Counted from the first letter of the stretch, positions 46,763 through 55,772 are shown. The stretch: 64,000 nucleotides of DNA from Shewanella sp. MR-4 (GCF_000014685.1 NC_008321.1:4151001-4215000); one strand, 5' to 3'. A program made the numbers and translations. Notes: generated by a model from the letters alone, not told the origin.

Positions 46763-47092
46763 ATGATGAAAACTTCAACTAAGATCGCAATCGCCGTCGC
46801 GCTAATCAGCAGTTTGGGAATTCAAGCCTACGCCGCCGATGGGGGCAATCCCAAAAAGGGAAAACACCTCTATAAAAAAGAATGTAAAGCCTGCCATAGC
46901 CAAGGTGGTGAAGGTGGCGAGCTGACCCCAATGAGCAAAACCATGAGCCAATGGGACCGCTTCTTCGACAAAGATAAACACAAACTCAAACCTGAGGTAT
47001 TCAACGGCCTCACTGAGCAAGATCTCAAAGATATACAGCAATTCCTGTATGACCATGCCGCCGACTCGGAGCAACCGCAAACCTGCGGTTAA
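46763..47092 (+). CDS. Monoheme c-type cytochrome
   Basis: 109-residue periplasmic cytochrome: signal peptide ending IQAYAADGG, one heme site CKACHSQ near residue 41, and a distal methionine candidate in GGELTPMSKTM. Preceded by AAAGGATGAG. It heads the module with the outer-membrane barrel and the octaheme cytochrome and probably carries electrons to or from the octaheme enzyme. C-terminal QPQTCG has a lone cysteine. An ordered set of monoheme cytochrome, DUF3373-like protein and octaheme reductase is also my recollection of S. oneidensis (SO_4142-4144). Confidence 0.9.
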   Translation: MMKTSTKIAIAVALISSLGIQAYAADGGNPKKGKHLYKKECKACHSQGGEGGELTPMSKTMSQWDRFFDKDKHKLKPEVFNGLTEQDLKDIQQFLYDHAADSEQPQTCG

Positions 47093-47269
47093 TCGCTGCC
47101 GAGCCTAAATCAAAGGGATAACCACAGGCCTGCAACTGTAAGTTAACCCATTGAAATAAAACCAAGCCCAATAAGAGAAAAATGGGGAGCACACCTCAGG
47201 GCCTCCTGTTGGGTAAATTTGGCACAGGGCCTTGATCCAGTGCCAGCGGAACACTCAGGGAGAAACCCT

Positions 47270-49000
47270 ATGCGTACACCTACACTCATTTCGATATTGG
47301 TTGCAAATGCGCTGTTTATGTCCGGCCAAACCTTTGCCGCCGCCAACGAAACGCCAACGGACACTCAAAAAATGGCCGAGCTGAAACAACAGCTGGCCGA
47401 TATCACCGAACAGCTCGATGAACTCAATAGCCGCGTCGATAAAACCGAGCGCCACACCTCGTTAGACCGGCTTGAAATCACAGGTGACTTTAGAACCAAG
47501 GCCCACTCACTGCATTACCGCGATGTCGTTTGGAACCCCGCCATTAAAGTTAACTTTAATGACTTTGGCGCCAAGGCCATGTCCGGCGCCTTTGGGATGC
47601 CAAACGATCCTAACTCGCCACTCGGACAGATGATGCAAGCCAATCCCGATCTGGCCGCAGCCTTTCAAAACGGCATTTTACAGGGTGTGATGCCATACGT
47701 CCTCGCACAGCAACATATCCAAGATATTGATAACGATATCTTTTACACCACTCGCCTGCGGTTAAATCTTAAGGCCAAGGTATGGGACAACGTCAGTTTT
47801 GCCGGTCGTCTGAGCATGTATAAAAACTGGGGCGACTCCACAGGCGTACAAGTGTTCGACTCCTGGCGTTCATTCACTATGGATGGCACCAGCAGCGGCA
47901 ACACCAGCGGTGACTGGCTGCGGGTCGAGCGCGCCTATTTCGACTGGAAAAAAATCAATGGCTCCGAATTTTACCTCTCGATTGGTCGCCGTCCATCCAC
48001 CTATGGCCCACCAAGCCACTACCGTGAAAACGAACTGCGTGGCGGCACGCCTTCTGGCCATTTAGTTAACTTTAACTTCGACGGCGCCACCTTAGGGTAC
48101 AACCTAGGGGAAATCACAGGGGTTGAGGGGCAAGTGGTCCGCTTCTGTTATGGCCAAGGCTTTGAATCCCAATGGGGTAATGGCGAAATGTTTGGCGACA
48201 TCGTCACCAAGGATACCCATCTCGGCGGCTTTAATATCGATGCCATTAACGATGGCACTAACTTCCTGCAATTTACCCTGTTTGGTGCCAAAGACGTGAA
48301 CGACGGCTTTAAAGGCACTATGGCCTTCCCGACCCAACTCGCGGGGATTTTTGCTCCGACCATGTACCAAGATATGCAAAAGTTCGACAACTTTAACTTT
48401 GTCACCCGAGTGCAACCTAGCGGCGTCATTGGTGATATGTACCTCGGCGGCATTGGCTTTGCGCGAGAAGAAGCTAACGATATCAAATGGTTTGCCTCAT
48501 TGGGTTGGACACGCGCCGAGCCAAATGGCAATGCGGGTATGTTCGGCGGCATGTTATCCGATGCGGTGTTTGAAGCAGAGCTCAACAGCACTGGCACCGA
48601 AATCATCATGGTGCCGAAAACCAGTGATGATACCGATACCAAAGATGGTTATGGCATCTATGTGGGTATCCAAATCCCCGCGCCCTACGGCAAATTTGGC
48701 TTGGAATATAACTACGGTTCTAAATATTGGACGCCCTTCACCCAAGCCCAAGACGACCCCATCGGTAGCAAGTTAGCCACCCGTGGCCATGTCGGCGAAG
48801 CCTATTACATCTTTGATATCAATCCAAAAATGTTTATCAAACTGGCAGGACTCTACTACGACTACGAATACACGGGTAGTGGCACACCTGTGGGCGCACC
48901 ACAAAAAATCGATGAGGTGTTAGCGGGCTCTGCCTACTCGATGCTGCCTGCGGTCGATAAGGCCTTCGATGTGAATGCCTCGCTGACCATTAACTTCTAA
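47270..49000 (+). CDS. DUF3373-like outer-membrane beta-barrel protein
   Basis: 576 residues starting at ATG 47270 (AGGGAG 8 bp upstream; the frame continues to 47219). Signal peptide ending QTFAAANE, then a predicted coiled coil (KMAELKQQLADITEQLDELN, about residues 28-62) and a long beta-rich region (RLRLNLKAKVWDNVSFAGRL, YLSIGRRPSTYGPPSHY, AYYIFDINPKMFIKLAGLYY) ending with an aromatic residue (SLTINF). Layout is that of porin-like proteins assigned to DUF3373. No heme motif. Between two cytochrome genes, so I infer a channel or scaffold for the periplasmic respiratory complex; direct evidence is lacking. Confidence 0.75.
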   Translation: MRTPTLISILVANALFMSGQTFAAANETPTDTQKMAELKQQLADITEQLDELNSRVDKTERHTSLDRLEITGDFRTKAHSLHYRDVVWNPAIKVNFNDFGAKAMSGAFGMPNDPNSPLGQMMQANPDLAAAFQNGILQGVMPYVLAQQHIQDIDNDIFYTTRLRLNLKAKVWDNVSFAGRLSMYKNWGDSTGVQVFDSWRSFTMDGTSSGNTSGDWLRVERAYFDWKKINGSEFYLSIGRRPSTYGPPSHYRENELRGGTPSGHLVNFNFDGATLGYNLGEITGVEGQVVRFCYGQGFESQWGNGEMFGDIVTKDTHLGGFNIDAINDGTNFLQFTLFGAKDVNDGFKGTMAFPTQLAGIFAPTMYQDMQKFDNFNFVTRVQPSGVIGDMYLGGIGFAREEANDIKWFASLGWTRAEPNGNAGMFGGMLSDAVFEAELNSTGTEIIMVPKTSDDTDTKDGYGIYVGIQIPAPYGKFGLEYNYGSKYWTPFTQAQDDPIGSKLATRGHVGEAYYIFDINPKMFIKLAGLYYDYEYTGSGTPVGAPQKIDEVLAGSAYSMLPAVDKAFDVNASLTINF

Positions 49001-49046
49001 TCACATGCCATTCAGCCCTCGGTATTGCCGAGGGCAGGAGTACAGA

Positions 49047-50435
49047 ATGAAAAAACTCATTGTTATTGCCTTAGCGGGTATGGCGTTGCAAGCGCAGGCC
49101 GCCAATCCCCATAAAGATGTTCTCAAAGGCCCCTTCGCCACAGGTTCTGAGGTGACGACTCAGTGCTTAACCTGCCACGAAGAACAAGCCACAGACATGA
49201 TGAAAACCTCCCACTGGACATGGGAGTTAGAACAAAAGCTACCCGATAGAACCGTATTACGCGGTAAGAAAAACAGTATCAATAACTTCTGTGTGTCGAT
49301 TTCCAGCAACGAACCTCGCTGCACTAGCTGCCACGCAGGTTATGGCTGGAAGGACAGTAACTTTGATTTTAAAGACAAAACCAAAGTGGACTGCCTTGTC
49401 TGCCACGACACCACAGGCACCTATGTGAAAGACCCCGCCGGCGCAGGCGAACCCATGGCGAAACTCGATCTGGCGAAGATCGCGCAAAACGTCGGTGATC
49501 CCGTGCGGGATAACTGCGGTAGCTGCCATTTCTATGGTGGCGGTGGTGATGCGGTCAAACACGGGGATCTCGACTCCTCCATGGCCTATCCAGATAAAGC
49601 CACCGATGTGCACATGGACAGCGACGGCAATAACTTCCAATGCCAAAACTGTCATACCACTGAAAAGCATCAAATTTCGGGTAATGCTATGGGTGTCTCC
49701 CCAGGCGGCATCGACCATATAGGTTGTGAGAACTGCCACGAGAGTGCGCCGCACAGCAACAAAAAGCTCAATACCCATACCGCAACCGTGGCCTGCCAAA
49801 CCTGCCATATTCCCTTCTTCGCGAAGAATGAGCCCACCAAGATGCGCTGGGATTGGTCAACTGCGGGTGATGATAAACCTGAGACCGTTGATCAATATGG
49901 CAAACACACCTATCAGAAGAAGAAGGGTGACTTTGTGTGGGAGAAAATGGTCAAGCCCCAGTACGCTTGGTACAACGGCACGGCTAACGCTTATATGGCG
50001 GGGGACAAGATGGACCCGAATGTCGTCACTAAACTGACCTACCCTATGGGCGATATTAACGATGCTAAAGCCAAGATTTATCCCTTTAAAGTGCATACAG
50101 GTAAGCAGATTTACGACAAGAAACTCAATATCTTTATCACCCCAAAAACCTATGGCAAGGGCGGATACTGGAGCGAGTTTGATTGGAATTTAGCGGCGAA
50201 ACTGGGTATGGAAGCCAACACCACCATGACTGAAAAAGGCATCAAATACAGTGGTGAATATGGCTTTGCCGCCACTGAAATGTGGTGGCGTATCAACCAC
50301 ATGGTGTCACCGAAGGAACAAGCGCTTAACTGTAATGATTGCCACAACAAAGGCACTCACCTCGATTGGCAAGCCTTGGGCTATCAAGGCGATCCAATGA
50401 AAAACAAGCAAGGCCCTAAACATAAACAACCATAA
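49047..50435 (+). CDS. otr: Octaheme tetrathionate reductase-type cytochrome c (OTR)
   Basis: 462 residues starting at ATG 49047 (AGGAG 7 bp upstream), signal peptide MKKLIVIALAGMALQAQA. Exactly eight CxxCH motifs are visible: CLTCH, CTSCH, CLVCH, CGSCH, CQNCH, CENCH, CQTCH and CNDCH. S. oneidensis OTR (SO_4144) has eight hemes including an active-site heme with lysine as ligand, and in vitro reduces tetrathionate, nitrite and hydroxylamine; this protein is clearly its orthologue. Ends in a lysine-rich tail (KNKQGPKHKQP). Last gene of the cytochrome unit, followed by a strong terminator. The natural substrate is unsettled. Confidence 0.95.
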   Translation: MKKLIVIALAGMALQAQAANPHKDVLKGPFATGSEVTTQCLTCHEEQATDMMKTSHWTWELEQKLPDRTVLRGKKNSINNFCVSISSNEPRCTSCHAGYGWKDSNFDFKDKTKVDCLVCHDTTGTYVKDPAGAGEPMAKLDLAKIAQNVGDPVRDNCGSCHFYGGGGDAVKHGDLDSSMAYPDKATDVHMDSDGNNFQCQNCHTTEKHQISGNAMGVSPGGIDHIGCENCHESAPHSNKKLNTHTATVACQTCHIPFFAKNEPTKMRWDWSTAGDDKPETVDQYGKHTYQKKKGDFVWEKMVKPQYAWYNGTANAYMAGDKMDPNVVTKLTYPMGDINDAKAKIYPFKVHTGKQIYDKKLNIFITPKTYGKGGYWSEFDWNLAAKLGMEANTTMTEKGIKYSGEYGFAATEMWWRINHMVSPKEQALNCNDCHNKGTHLDWQALGYQGDPMKNKQGPKHKQP

Positions 50436-50503
50436 GCCGTTTCACTCGCTATCGCCTAACCTAATCTAATGGCATAGCGAGTATCGCTCCCCTGCAAACC
50501 TTT

Positions 50504-50539
50504 GAGAGCTTAGTGCCCGCTGGCTAAGCTCTCTTTTTT
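50504..50539 (+). terminator. Terminator of the octaheme cytochrome operon
   Basis: 10-bp stem GAGAGCTTAG / CTAAGCTCTC with a 10-nt loop and six T, 69 bp after the otr stop. Confidence 0.92.
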
Positions 50540-50590
50540 ATCGTGCTATACCTGCCAACAAAGACAAATCGCCGCAGTTAAAAAATAACA

Positions 50591-50605
50591 CTGTCCCAGT
50601 TTGTC
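50591..50605 (+). promoter_or_regulatory. Candidate operator CTGTCCCAGTTTGTC before the transporter
   Basis: Matches CTGTCGCAGTTTGTC at 55783-55797 in 14 of 15 positions; the right half CAGTTTGTC is the arm of a dyad that is nearly complete at the second site. It lies about 100 bp before the transporter start and may bind the response regulator or another regulator of this region. Confidence 0.4.
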
Positions 50606-50702
50606 TCAATCTATAGGCGTGAAAAGGAGTTTGGCTCTGTTTATAAGTCAAATTAACTGATTTTTATGGCATTTATTTTGCCTAAACAGGCAATGTTCAA
50701 TT

Positions 50703-51875
50703 GTGGCAACCTCTATGACCGCGGGCAAAACCCCAACACAGCATTCGACTCAACCGCTTAACCGTTTACTCGGTGAAACCAGCGGCGCCTTCGCCGACCT
50801 AGGCACTTTTTTACCCTTAGTCTTGGGCTTAATCGCCCTAAACCAATTTTCGCCCCAAGGGATATTTTTGGGCTTTGGCCTATTCGCAATCTTAAGCGCC
50901 TTATTTTATCGCCGCCCTATTCCCGTCCAACCCATGAAGGTGATCGCCGCCCTCGTAATCGCCCAAGGCTTAACACCAGGGATGCTCCAAGCCAGTGCCA
51001 TGCTGATGGGTATCATACTGTTAATCTTGGCCTTTAGCGGCGCCATTACTTGGCTTGCCAAACAATTATCCCAAGCCGTGAGTGTTGGTATCCAACTAGC
51101 GATTGGTCTGCAGTTGATGTGGATGGGCACTAAGATGATGAGCGACTTTTGGCTGCTCGGACTCGGCGCGTTTGCCTTACTATTTGTGAGTAAATTCTTA
51201 CCCTTACGTTACCTTGCTATGCCACTCGTTATCGCTGCTGGCATGTTATGGCAAGCCAATAGTCAAACCGACATTGCCACCAGCCTGAACATTCCCGCTT
51301 TGAGTACATCCTTACATTTAGCTTGGCCTAGCCTTAACGAGTGGAGTTCAGCAGCGATTTTACTGGTGCTGCCACAGCTCGCCCTCACCTTAACCAATGC
51401 GGTCATTGCAACTTCAGCCATGGCGCAGGAAAAATTCCCCGAAGATGCCGCCAAACTCACGCCTAAAAACTTGGCCATTAGCTCTGGGCTGGCCAATTTG
51501 TTACTCGCGCCTTTTGGTGCATCGGCCATGTGCCATGGTGCAGGAGGCCTTGCGGTGCAATACCACTTTGGCGCACGCACTCACCTCGCGCCATTAATCT
51601 TCGGCAGTACTTGTGTGGTTATCGCCCTATTCTGGGATGGGCAAATTGCGTGGTTGCTCGGGCTTATCCCTGTGGCGATTCTCGGCAGTTTGCTGTCCAT
51701 CGGCGGTTTGCAACTGGCGTGGTCAAAACGCCTTATCGATGGTAAACCCTTCTGTATCTTTGTGATCCTCGCGACCGCAGTCACTTGCTTGGCTGTCAAC
51801 GCCGCAGCGGGCCTCGCTGTCGGAATTCTTCTAGAGCAAGGTCGCCGCACTTGGGCCATGCTCGCCATGCGTTAA
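50703..51875 (+). CDS. Putative sulfate/molybdate-type transporter (MOT1-like)
   Basis: 390 residues with about 10-11 hydrophobic segments. The opening LLGETSGAFADLGTFLPLVL, PVQPMKVIAALVIAQGL and the conserved FGASAMCHGAGGLAVQYHFG identify the MOT1/SulP-like group of molybdate or sulfate transporters. GTG start at 50703; an ATG at 50715 is a possible alternative and neither has a strong ribosome site. It follows the otr terminator, so it is a separate unit. Substrate (molybdate or sulfate) not resolvable here; sulfur-anion respiration in the neighbouring genes would fit sulfate but this is inference. Confidence 0.85.
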   Translation: MATSMTAGKTPTQHSTQPLNRLLGETSGAFADLGTFLPLVLGLIALNQFSPQGIFLGFGLFAILSALFYRRPIPVQPMKVIAALVIAQGLTPGMLQASAMLMGIILLILAFSGAITWLAKQLSQAVSVGIQLAIGLQLMWMGTKMMSDFWLLGLGAFALLFVSKFLPLRYLAMPLVIAAGMLWQANSQTDIATSLNIPALSTSLHLAWPSLNEWSSAAILLVLPQLALTLTNAVIATSAMAQEKFPEDAAKLTPKNLAISSGLANLLLAPFGASAMCHGAGGLAVQYHFGARTHLAPLIFGSTCVVIALFWDGQIAWLLGLIPVAILGSLLSIGGLQLAWSKRLIDGKPFCIFVILATAVTCLAVNAAAGLAVGILLEQGRRTWAMLAMR

Positions 51876-52216
51876 GTACTTCGAGCATCAATCCAAATGT
51901 TGTCTTTTGTGTCTATCAAAGATTCCAAGTGCAAAATGATTTTTAGATCAAATTATACTCCTAAGCGGGTCTAGGCTTTACAGCTAAATCCATTGGAATA
52001 TTCTTTCTATTGCAACTTATAGACTGGCATTTATTCAATGATTCTACTCTCTGCTTTACTTCTGTATCTAGAACATAAATTATTTATTCTTTAAAAAACA
52101 TCGAAACCATTCAACCTAACATGTTAAATTTGCGTAACTGCGGTTAATTGTGTAAGTTAATGATGATCTAAGATACCTACTAGGAAGTAAACATCCGTAA
52201 CAGCAAGGAGCCCTCT
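51876..52216. other. AT-rich intergenic region
   Basis: 341 bp, strongly AT-rich, before the TonB-C-domain gene. I see no terminator, RNA or gene; the following gene has AAGGAG before its start. Confidence 0.5.
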
Positions 52217-52675
52217 ATGCTACAGACTTTGAAAAAATCATTTTTTATTATCGTTTTGACTTTGTGTGCGTCGAACGCATCTAGCGCGCAGAAAAATAAT
52301 AATACCATAGAATATTTAGATTTAACTTCTGAAGATAAAAAGGAGTTACTCAACGAGTACTGGATTACAGATAAAAGAGTCCATCCAGAATATCCTATAG
52401 AAGCAGCTAAAAATGGCATCTCAGGTTGTGTAGCGTTAGTTGTTGGAATTAATAGCAGTGGAAAACCAAGTGGATATAAGGTAAAAAAATCATATCCTGA
52501 AGGTGTATTTGATAATTATGCTACTGCAGCATTAGCTAACTGGAGATGGAAAGCTACTGATAAAAACAGTGATAAAAAACCAGTATTAACAATTATACAA
52601 ATGGACTTTAGTGTTAGTAAATCTCCAAAAAGTGCTGAAGCCATAGCACATTGCGGTCAAATTCACGATGCATAA
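52217..52675 (+). CDS. Secreted TonB C-terminal-domain protein
   Basis: 152 residues: signal peptide (MLQTLKKSFFIIVLTLCASN, cleaved near ASSAQ), then a TonB C-terminal domain with VHPEYPIEAAKNGISGCVAL, KPSGYKVKKSYPEGVFDNYA and ATAALANWRWK. There is no N-terminal transmembrane anchor, no proline-rich spacer and no exbB/exbD next to it, so it is not a working TonB; such short proteins occur alone in Shewanella and Alteromonas. More AT-rich than flanking genes. Function unknown. Confidence 0.85.
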   Translation: MLQTLKKSFFIIVLTLCASNASSAQKNNNTIEYLDLTSEDKKELLNEYWITDKRVHPEYPIEAAKNGISGCVALVVGINSSGKPSGYKVKKSYPEGVFDNYATAALANWRWKATDKNSDKKPVLTIIQMDFSVSKSPKSAEAIAHCGQIHDA

Positions 52676-53014
52676 TCTTATGTAATCCTGCTATAAAGGA
52701 TAGTAAAACCGCCGTATTAAACGGCGGCAAACCTATATTATAAAATATTAATGCCGACACCTAAAAAATATAAAACTTAAACTTTAATACTATGGCTTTC
52801 ATCCCTGTTATTATAATTCTCCAAAATTATAGGTGATAACTTTATTATTTCTAGCAATAACACCCTTAATTCTTAGATTAATTTAAAGGCTTATCAGACT
52901 CTTATTAGTTCATATAAATAGTATGTATAGCATTACTATCCAATAGGCATTGCTCAGTATACATTTAGAAAACGACTATAATTTTAAGCTAACGGTAAGG
53001 CATACTTTAAAATT
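52676..53014. other. AT-rich region between convergent genes
   Basis: 339 bp. One hairpin CCGCCGT / ACGGCGG (52709-52727) just after the TonB-C gene probably ends its transcript, with a weak T run. The remainder (52740-52990) is AT-rich and shows no gene. Confidence 0.5.
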
Positions 53015-54838
53015 TTATTGGCTGGGCAATACCACGGTTACCACACAGCCTTGCTGCCAGGGTAATTGGGCATGTACCGATTGCTTGCAGTTTTCAATCT
53101 CAATACTGCCATGGTGGCGGCTGACGACATCCTTACAAATGGCTAAACCTAAACCGAGTCCCGCATCCTTGGTGGAGGCAAATGAGGCCATTAGCTCACT
53201 GGCTTGGCGTTGCAATCCTTCACCATTATCAATCACTAATACTTTAATTTCAGTGGGTTGATAATAGATCTCCACCCTCAACTGGCGCGTTCGGTGATCT
53301 TCACAGGCTTCTAGCGCATCTAAACTATTTTTGACTAGGTTGACCCACATTTGACTGAGGCCCACGCTATCCCCCAAGACTTCAAAGGGATGACCTTCGA
53401 CCAATACAGTAACTTGCACACCTGCGCGGTCTAACTCGCGCCGCAGCAGGGCTAAGGCTTCTTTGACGACTAGGGTCACATTGAGCGGTTCGGCCTTAGA
53501 CTGGCGACGTTTGAGTAAACCGCGAATGCGGTGCACAACCGCCCCTGCTCGTATCGATTGCGCGTTGATTTTCCCTAAAATATCATAGAGTTCAGGATTA
53601 TCCTGCCCCAGCCTTTCTAGCTGTAGCATGGCGCCTTCACTGTATTGGGTTATGGCGGCAATAGGTTGATTTAATTCATGGGCAAGCCCCGCGCCAATCT
53701 CCCCGAGAATCGCCGCACTCTGCAACCGCTCTAGCTGCAAGGCTTTATCCTTTAACTGCCGCTCGGTGCTGACCAAAAACTCGCTCTTTTGGCGAAATTT
53801 ATATTCGAGCCACAGGTGATAAATGGTCGATACGATAAAGATCAGCAGCAATACCCCACCCCACTCTTTATTTTTCTCCATCCATTTATAGACGGTTTGA
53901 TAGAGAGGAGGGGCTGCGCCTTGCAGCTGTAATTCTTTAAATAATTCAATCACCTTGAGCTGACTCACCGGCGCTGTCCAACCTAAGGTATCGGCGGTAA
54001 TCGCCGCCACATGGTCGGCGGGCAAGTCAAACAGGGCGCGAGTAATTTGCATGGTAATACGCGGCGATACTGTATCTGCGGCCGCGAATGACCAATTAGG
54101 ATAAAGCTGGGTGCTCACCTCGCAGTCATAACCAGGAGGATTGGTTGGATGAATAACCCGATAATCGGCTTGATTGATAAGCCCGGTTTCAATCATTTCC
54201 TCTAAGGTGCAAAAAGGCGCAATCGCAGCATCGGCATTACCATCGCGCACTTGATAGATTAGCGGCTCGAGGGGAAAGCCTAAGAATCGCACATCACCGA
54301 AAAACTGCTCCGGCAAATAGCCCATTTTATGCAGCAGTCCCATCGCCGCTTGATAGCCACCGAGCGCCTGCGGATCGCTGGCAACCACATTCTTGCCCCG
54401 TAAATCCTGCAAACTGCGGATTGGGCTATCGGCACGCACAATAATGGTCGCGCCTATGGTAAAAGTGCTGCCTTGATGTTTACGGCTCTTCATGGTCGCC
54501 AGCCACGAGAGCGGAAAGTTATTACTCAAATGCAGATACTGGCCGGGGTTGGTCACAATAAATTGCAAGTCGTGGCTAAGTAACTGGCTACGCATGCCAT
54601 TAAAATCCACCGGCACCACTTCAAAACGGCTATTGGGGACTTTTTCGCTCAGGTAATCCATCATTGGCTGCCAGCGTTGTTTAGCTTGCAACACACCATG
54701 ATTGGCCAGCACACCCACCTTAAATTCATTGACGGACACATCTTCATCGGCATAGCACAGGGTAAGCCCTGTCAGACTCAAGATAACACTCACGAGTATT
54801 GCCCGACACCACAACCCCATTGCGCTCGCCTTTTCCAC
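53015..54838 (-). CDS. TtrS-like sensor histidine kinase with PhnD-type periplasmic domain
   Basis: 607 residues. Signal/anchor (ILVSVILSLTGLTLCYADED), a PhnD/TtrS-like periplasmic binding domain (about 35-300; KVGVLANHGVLQAKQRWQPM, VTNPGQYLHLS, NVVASDPQALGGYQAAMGLL), a transmembrane helix (about 328-347), H-box ELNQPIAAITQYSEGAM with His near 385, and HATPase motifs (VNLVKNSLDALEA, VIDNGEGLQ, GLGLGLAICKDVV). The layout equals TtrS, the tetrathionate sensor. Start could be GTG 54838 or ATG 54820. Divergent from a matching response regulator, near the octaheme cytochrome operon. Ligand unproven. Confidence 0.9.
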   Translation of the reverse strand: MEKASAMGLWCRAILVSVILSLTGLTLCYADEDVSVNEFKVGVLANHGVLQAKQRWQPMMDYLSEKVPNSRFEVVPVDFNGMRSQLLSHDLQFIVTNPGQYLHLSNNFPLSWLATMKSRKHQGSTFTIGATIIVRADSPIRSLQDLRGKNVVASDPQALGGYQAAMGLLHKMGYLPEQFFGDVRFLGFPLEPLIYQVRDGNADAAIAPFCTLEEMIETGLINQADYRVIHPTNPPGYDCEVSTQLYPNWSFAAADTVSPRITMQITRALFDLPADHVAAITADTLGWTAPVSQLKVIELFKELQLQGAAPPLYQTVYKWMEKNKEWGGVLLLIFIVSTIYHLWLEYKFRQKSEFLVSTERQLKDKALQLERLQSAAILGEIGAGLAHELNQPIAAITQYSEGAMLQLERLGQDNPELYDILGKINAQSIRAGAVVHRIRGLLKRRQSKAEPLNVTLVVKEALALLRRELDRAGVQVTVLVEGHPFEVLGDSVGLSQMWVNLVKNSLDALEACEDHRTRQLRVEIYYQPTEIKVLVIDNGEGLQRQASELMASFASTKDAGLGLGLAICKDVVSRHHGSIEIENCKQSVHAQLPWQQGCVVTVVLPSQ

Positions 54839-55026
54839 TATGCCCTTGTTATCGGTTCACTTTATCTTTACCGCTTCAATTAAGCTGTGAATCGCCCCAA
54901 ACTCTGGCGCATGGCCGATAGGATTCGGCTAATTTAGTGATACACCTCCCAAGACCTCGGCTTAAAATTGAGCCAGCTACACCGCAGGCTTAAGCTGATA
55001 ACACCAAAACCATTGCAAGGAAAACC
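54839..55026. promoter_or_regulatory. Divergent promoter region of the two-component pair
   Basis: 188 bp. It holds AGTGATACACCTC at 54936-54948, an exact 13-bp copy of the element at 46648-46660 before the cytochrome operon. The element is 78 bp before the response regulator start. Confidence 0.6.
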
Positions 55027-55632
55027 ATGTCCACCAAGCTACAGTTGTACTTAGTCGATGATGATGAGGCGATTCTCGATTCTCTAGGGTTTATGCTCGG
55101 GCAATTTGGCTATCAAGTACAAACCTTTAGCAGTGGACGGGATTTTTTAGCCCAATGCCCCTTAACGCAGGCGGGCTGCGTGATTTTAGATAGCAGAATG
55201 CCGGAGATCACCGGCCAAGAAGTCCAGCAAAAATTGCTTGAGACCCAAAGCCCGCTGGGTGTGATCTTTCTAACGGGTCACGGCGATTTACCTATGGCAT
55301 TAAGCGCCTTCCGCAAAGGTGCCTGTGACTTTTTTCAAAAGCCCGTGTCCGGCAAAGCTTTGGTTCAAGCGATTGAAAAAGCGCATAAAGAAAGCCAAGC
55401 CAGTTTTGAGCAACTGTATCTGCAGCAAAAATTTGCCCAACTGACTGAGCGCGAACAACAAGTTTTAGCCCATGTGGTTCAAGGCATGACCAATAAACAG
55501 ATCTCCGAAGCCATGTATTTATCCTTAAGAACCATCGAAGTCCATCGCGCTAAGATTATGAAAAAGCTCGAAGTTAGCAATATGGCCGAATTAGTCCAGC
55601 ATTTAGCTCACCTCAATGCCCTACTGCCTTAA
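55027..55632 (+). CDS. TtrR-like response regulator (FixJ/LuxR type)
   Basis: 201 residues. Receiver domain with acidic pocket VDDDEAI (about 10-16), phospho-acceptor Asp in VILDSRMPEITG near residue 58, switch Thr in FLTGHGD and Lys in FFQKPVSGK. C-terminal LuxR helix-turn-helix (LTEREQQVLAHVVQGMTNKQ, LRTIEVHRAKIMKKLE). FixJ-like layout, as in TtrR. AAGGAAAACC before the ATG. The stop codon lies in the first degenerate unit of an octamer repeat. Probably controls the octaheme cytochrome genes. Confidence 0.92.
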   Translation: MSTKLQLYLVDDDEAILDSLGFMLGQFGYQVQTFSSGRDFLAQCPLTQAGCVILDSRMPEITGQEVQQKLLETQSPLGVIFLTGHGDLPMALSAFRKGACDFFQKPVSGKALVQAIEKAHKESQASFEQLYLQQKFAQLTEREQQVLAHVVQGMTNKQISEAMYLSLRTIEVHRAKIMKKLEVSNMAELVQHLAHLNALLP

Positions 55633-55682
55633 TGTCTTAATACCTTAGTGCCTTAGTGCCTTAGTGCCTTAGTGCCTTAGTG
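55627..55682. repeat. Octanucleotide tandem repeat, five perfect copies of CCTTAGTG
   Basis: Units at 55643, 55651, 55659, 55667 and 55675 are identical; two preceding units (CCTTAATG, TCTTAATA) are degenerate. The first degenerate unit contains the stop codon of the response regulator gene. Array length is expected to vary, but changes would not touch the reading frame because the stop lies first. Confidence 0.93.
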
Positions 55683-55772
55683 CTCTACAGTCTTAGCCAC
55701 AAGGTCTCTGCTAGCCCTACTCAGATATGCTGACTTGAACACTTTCCCTTGCTTGCCCTGGCAAAAGTTGCC

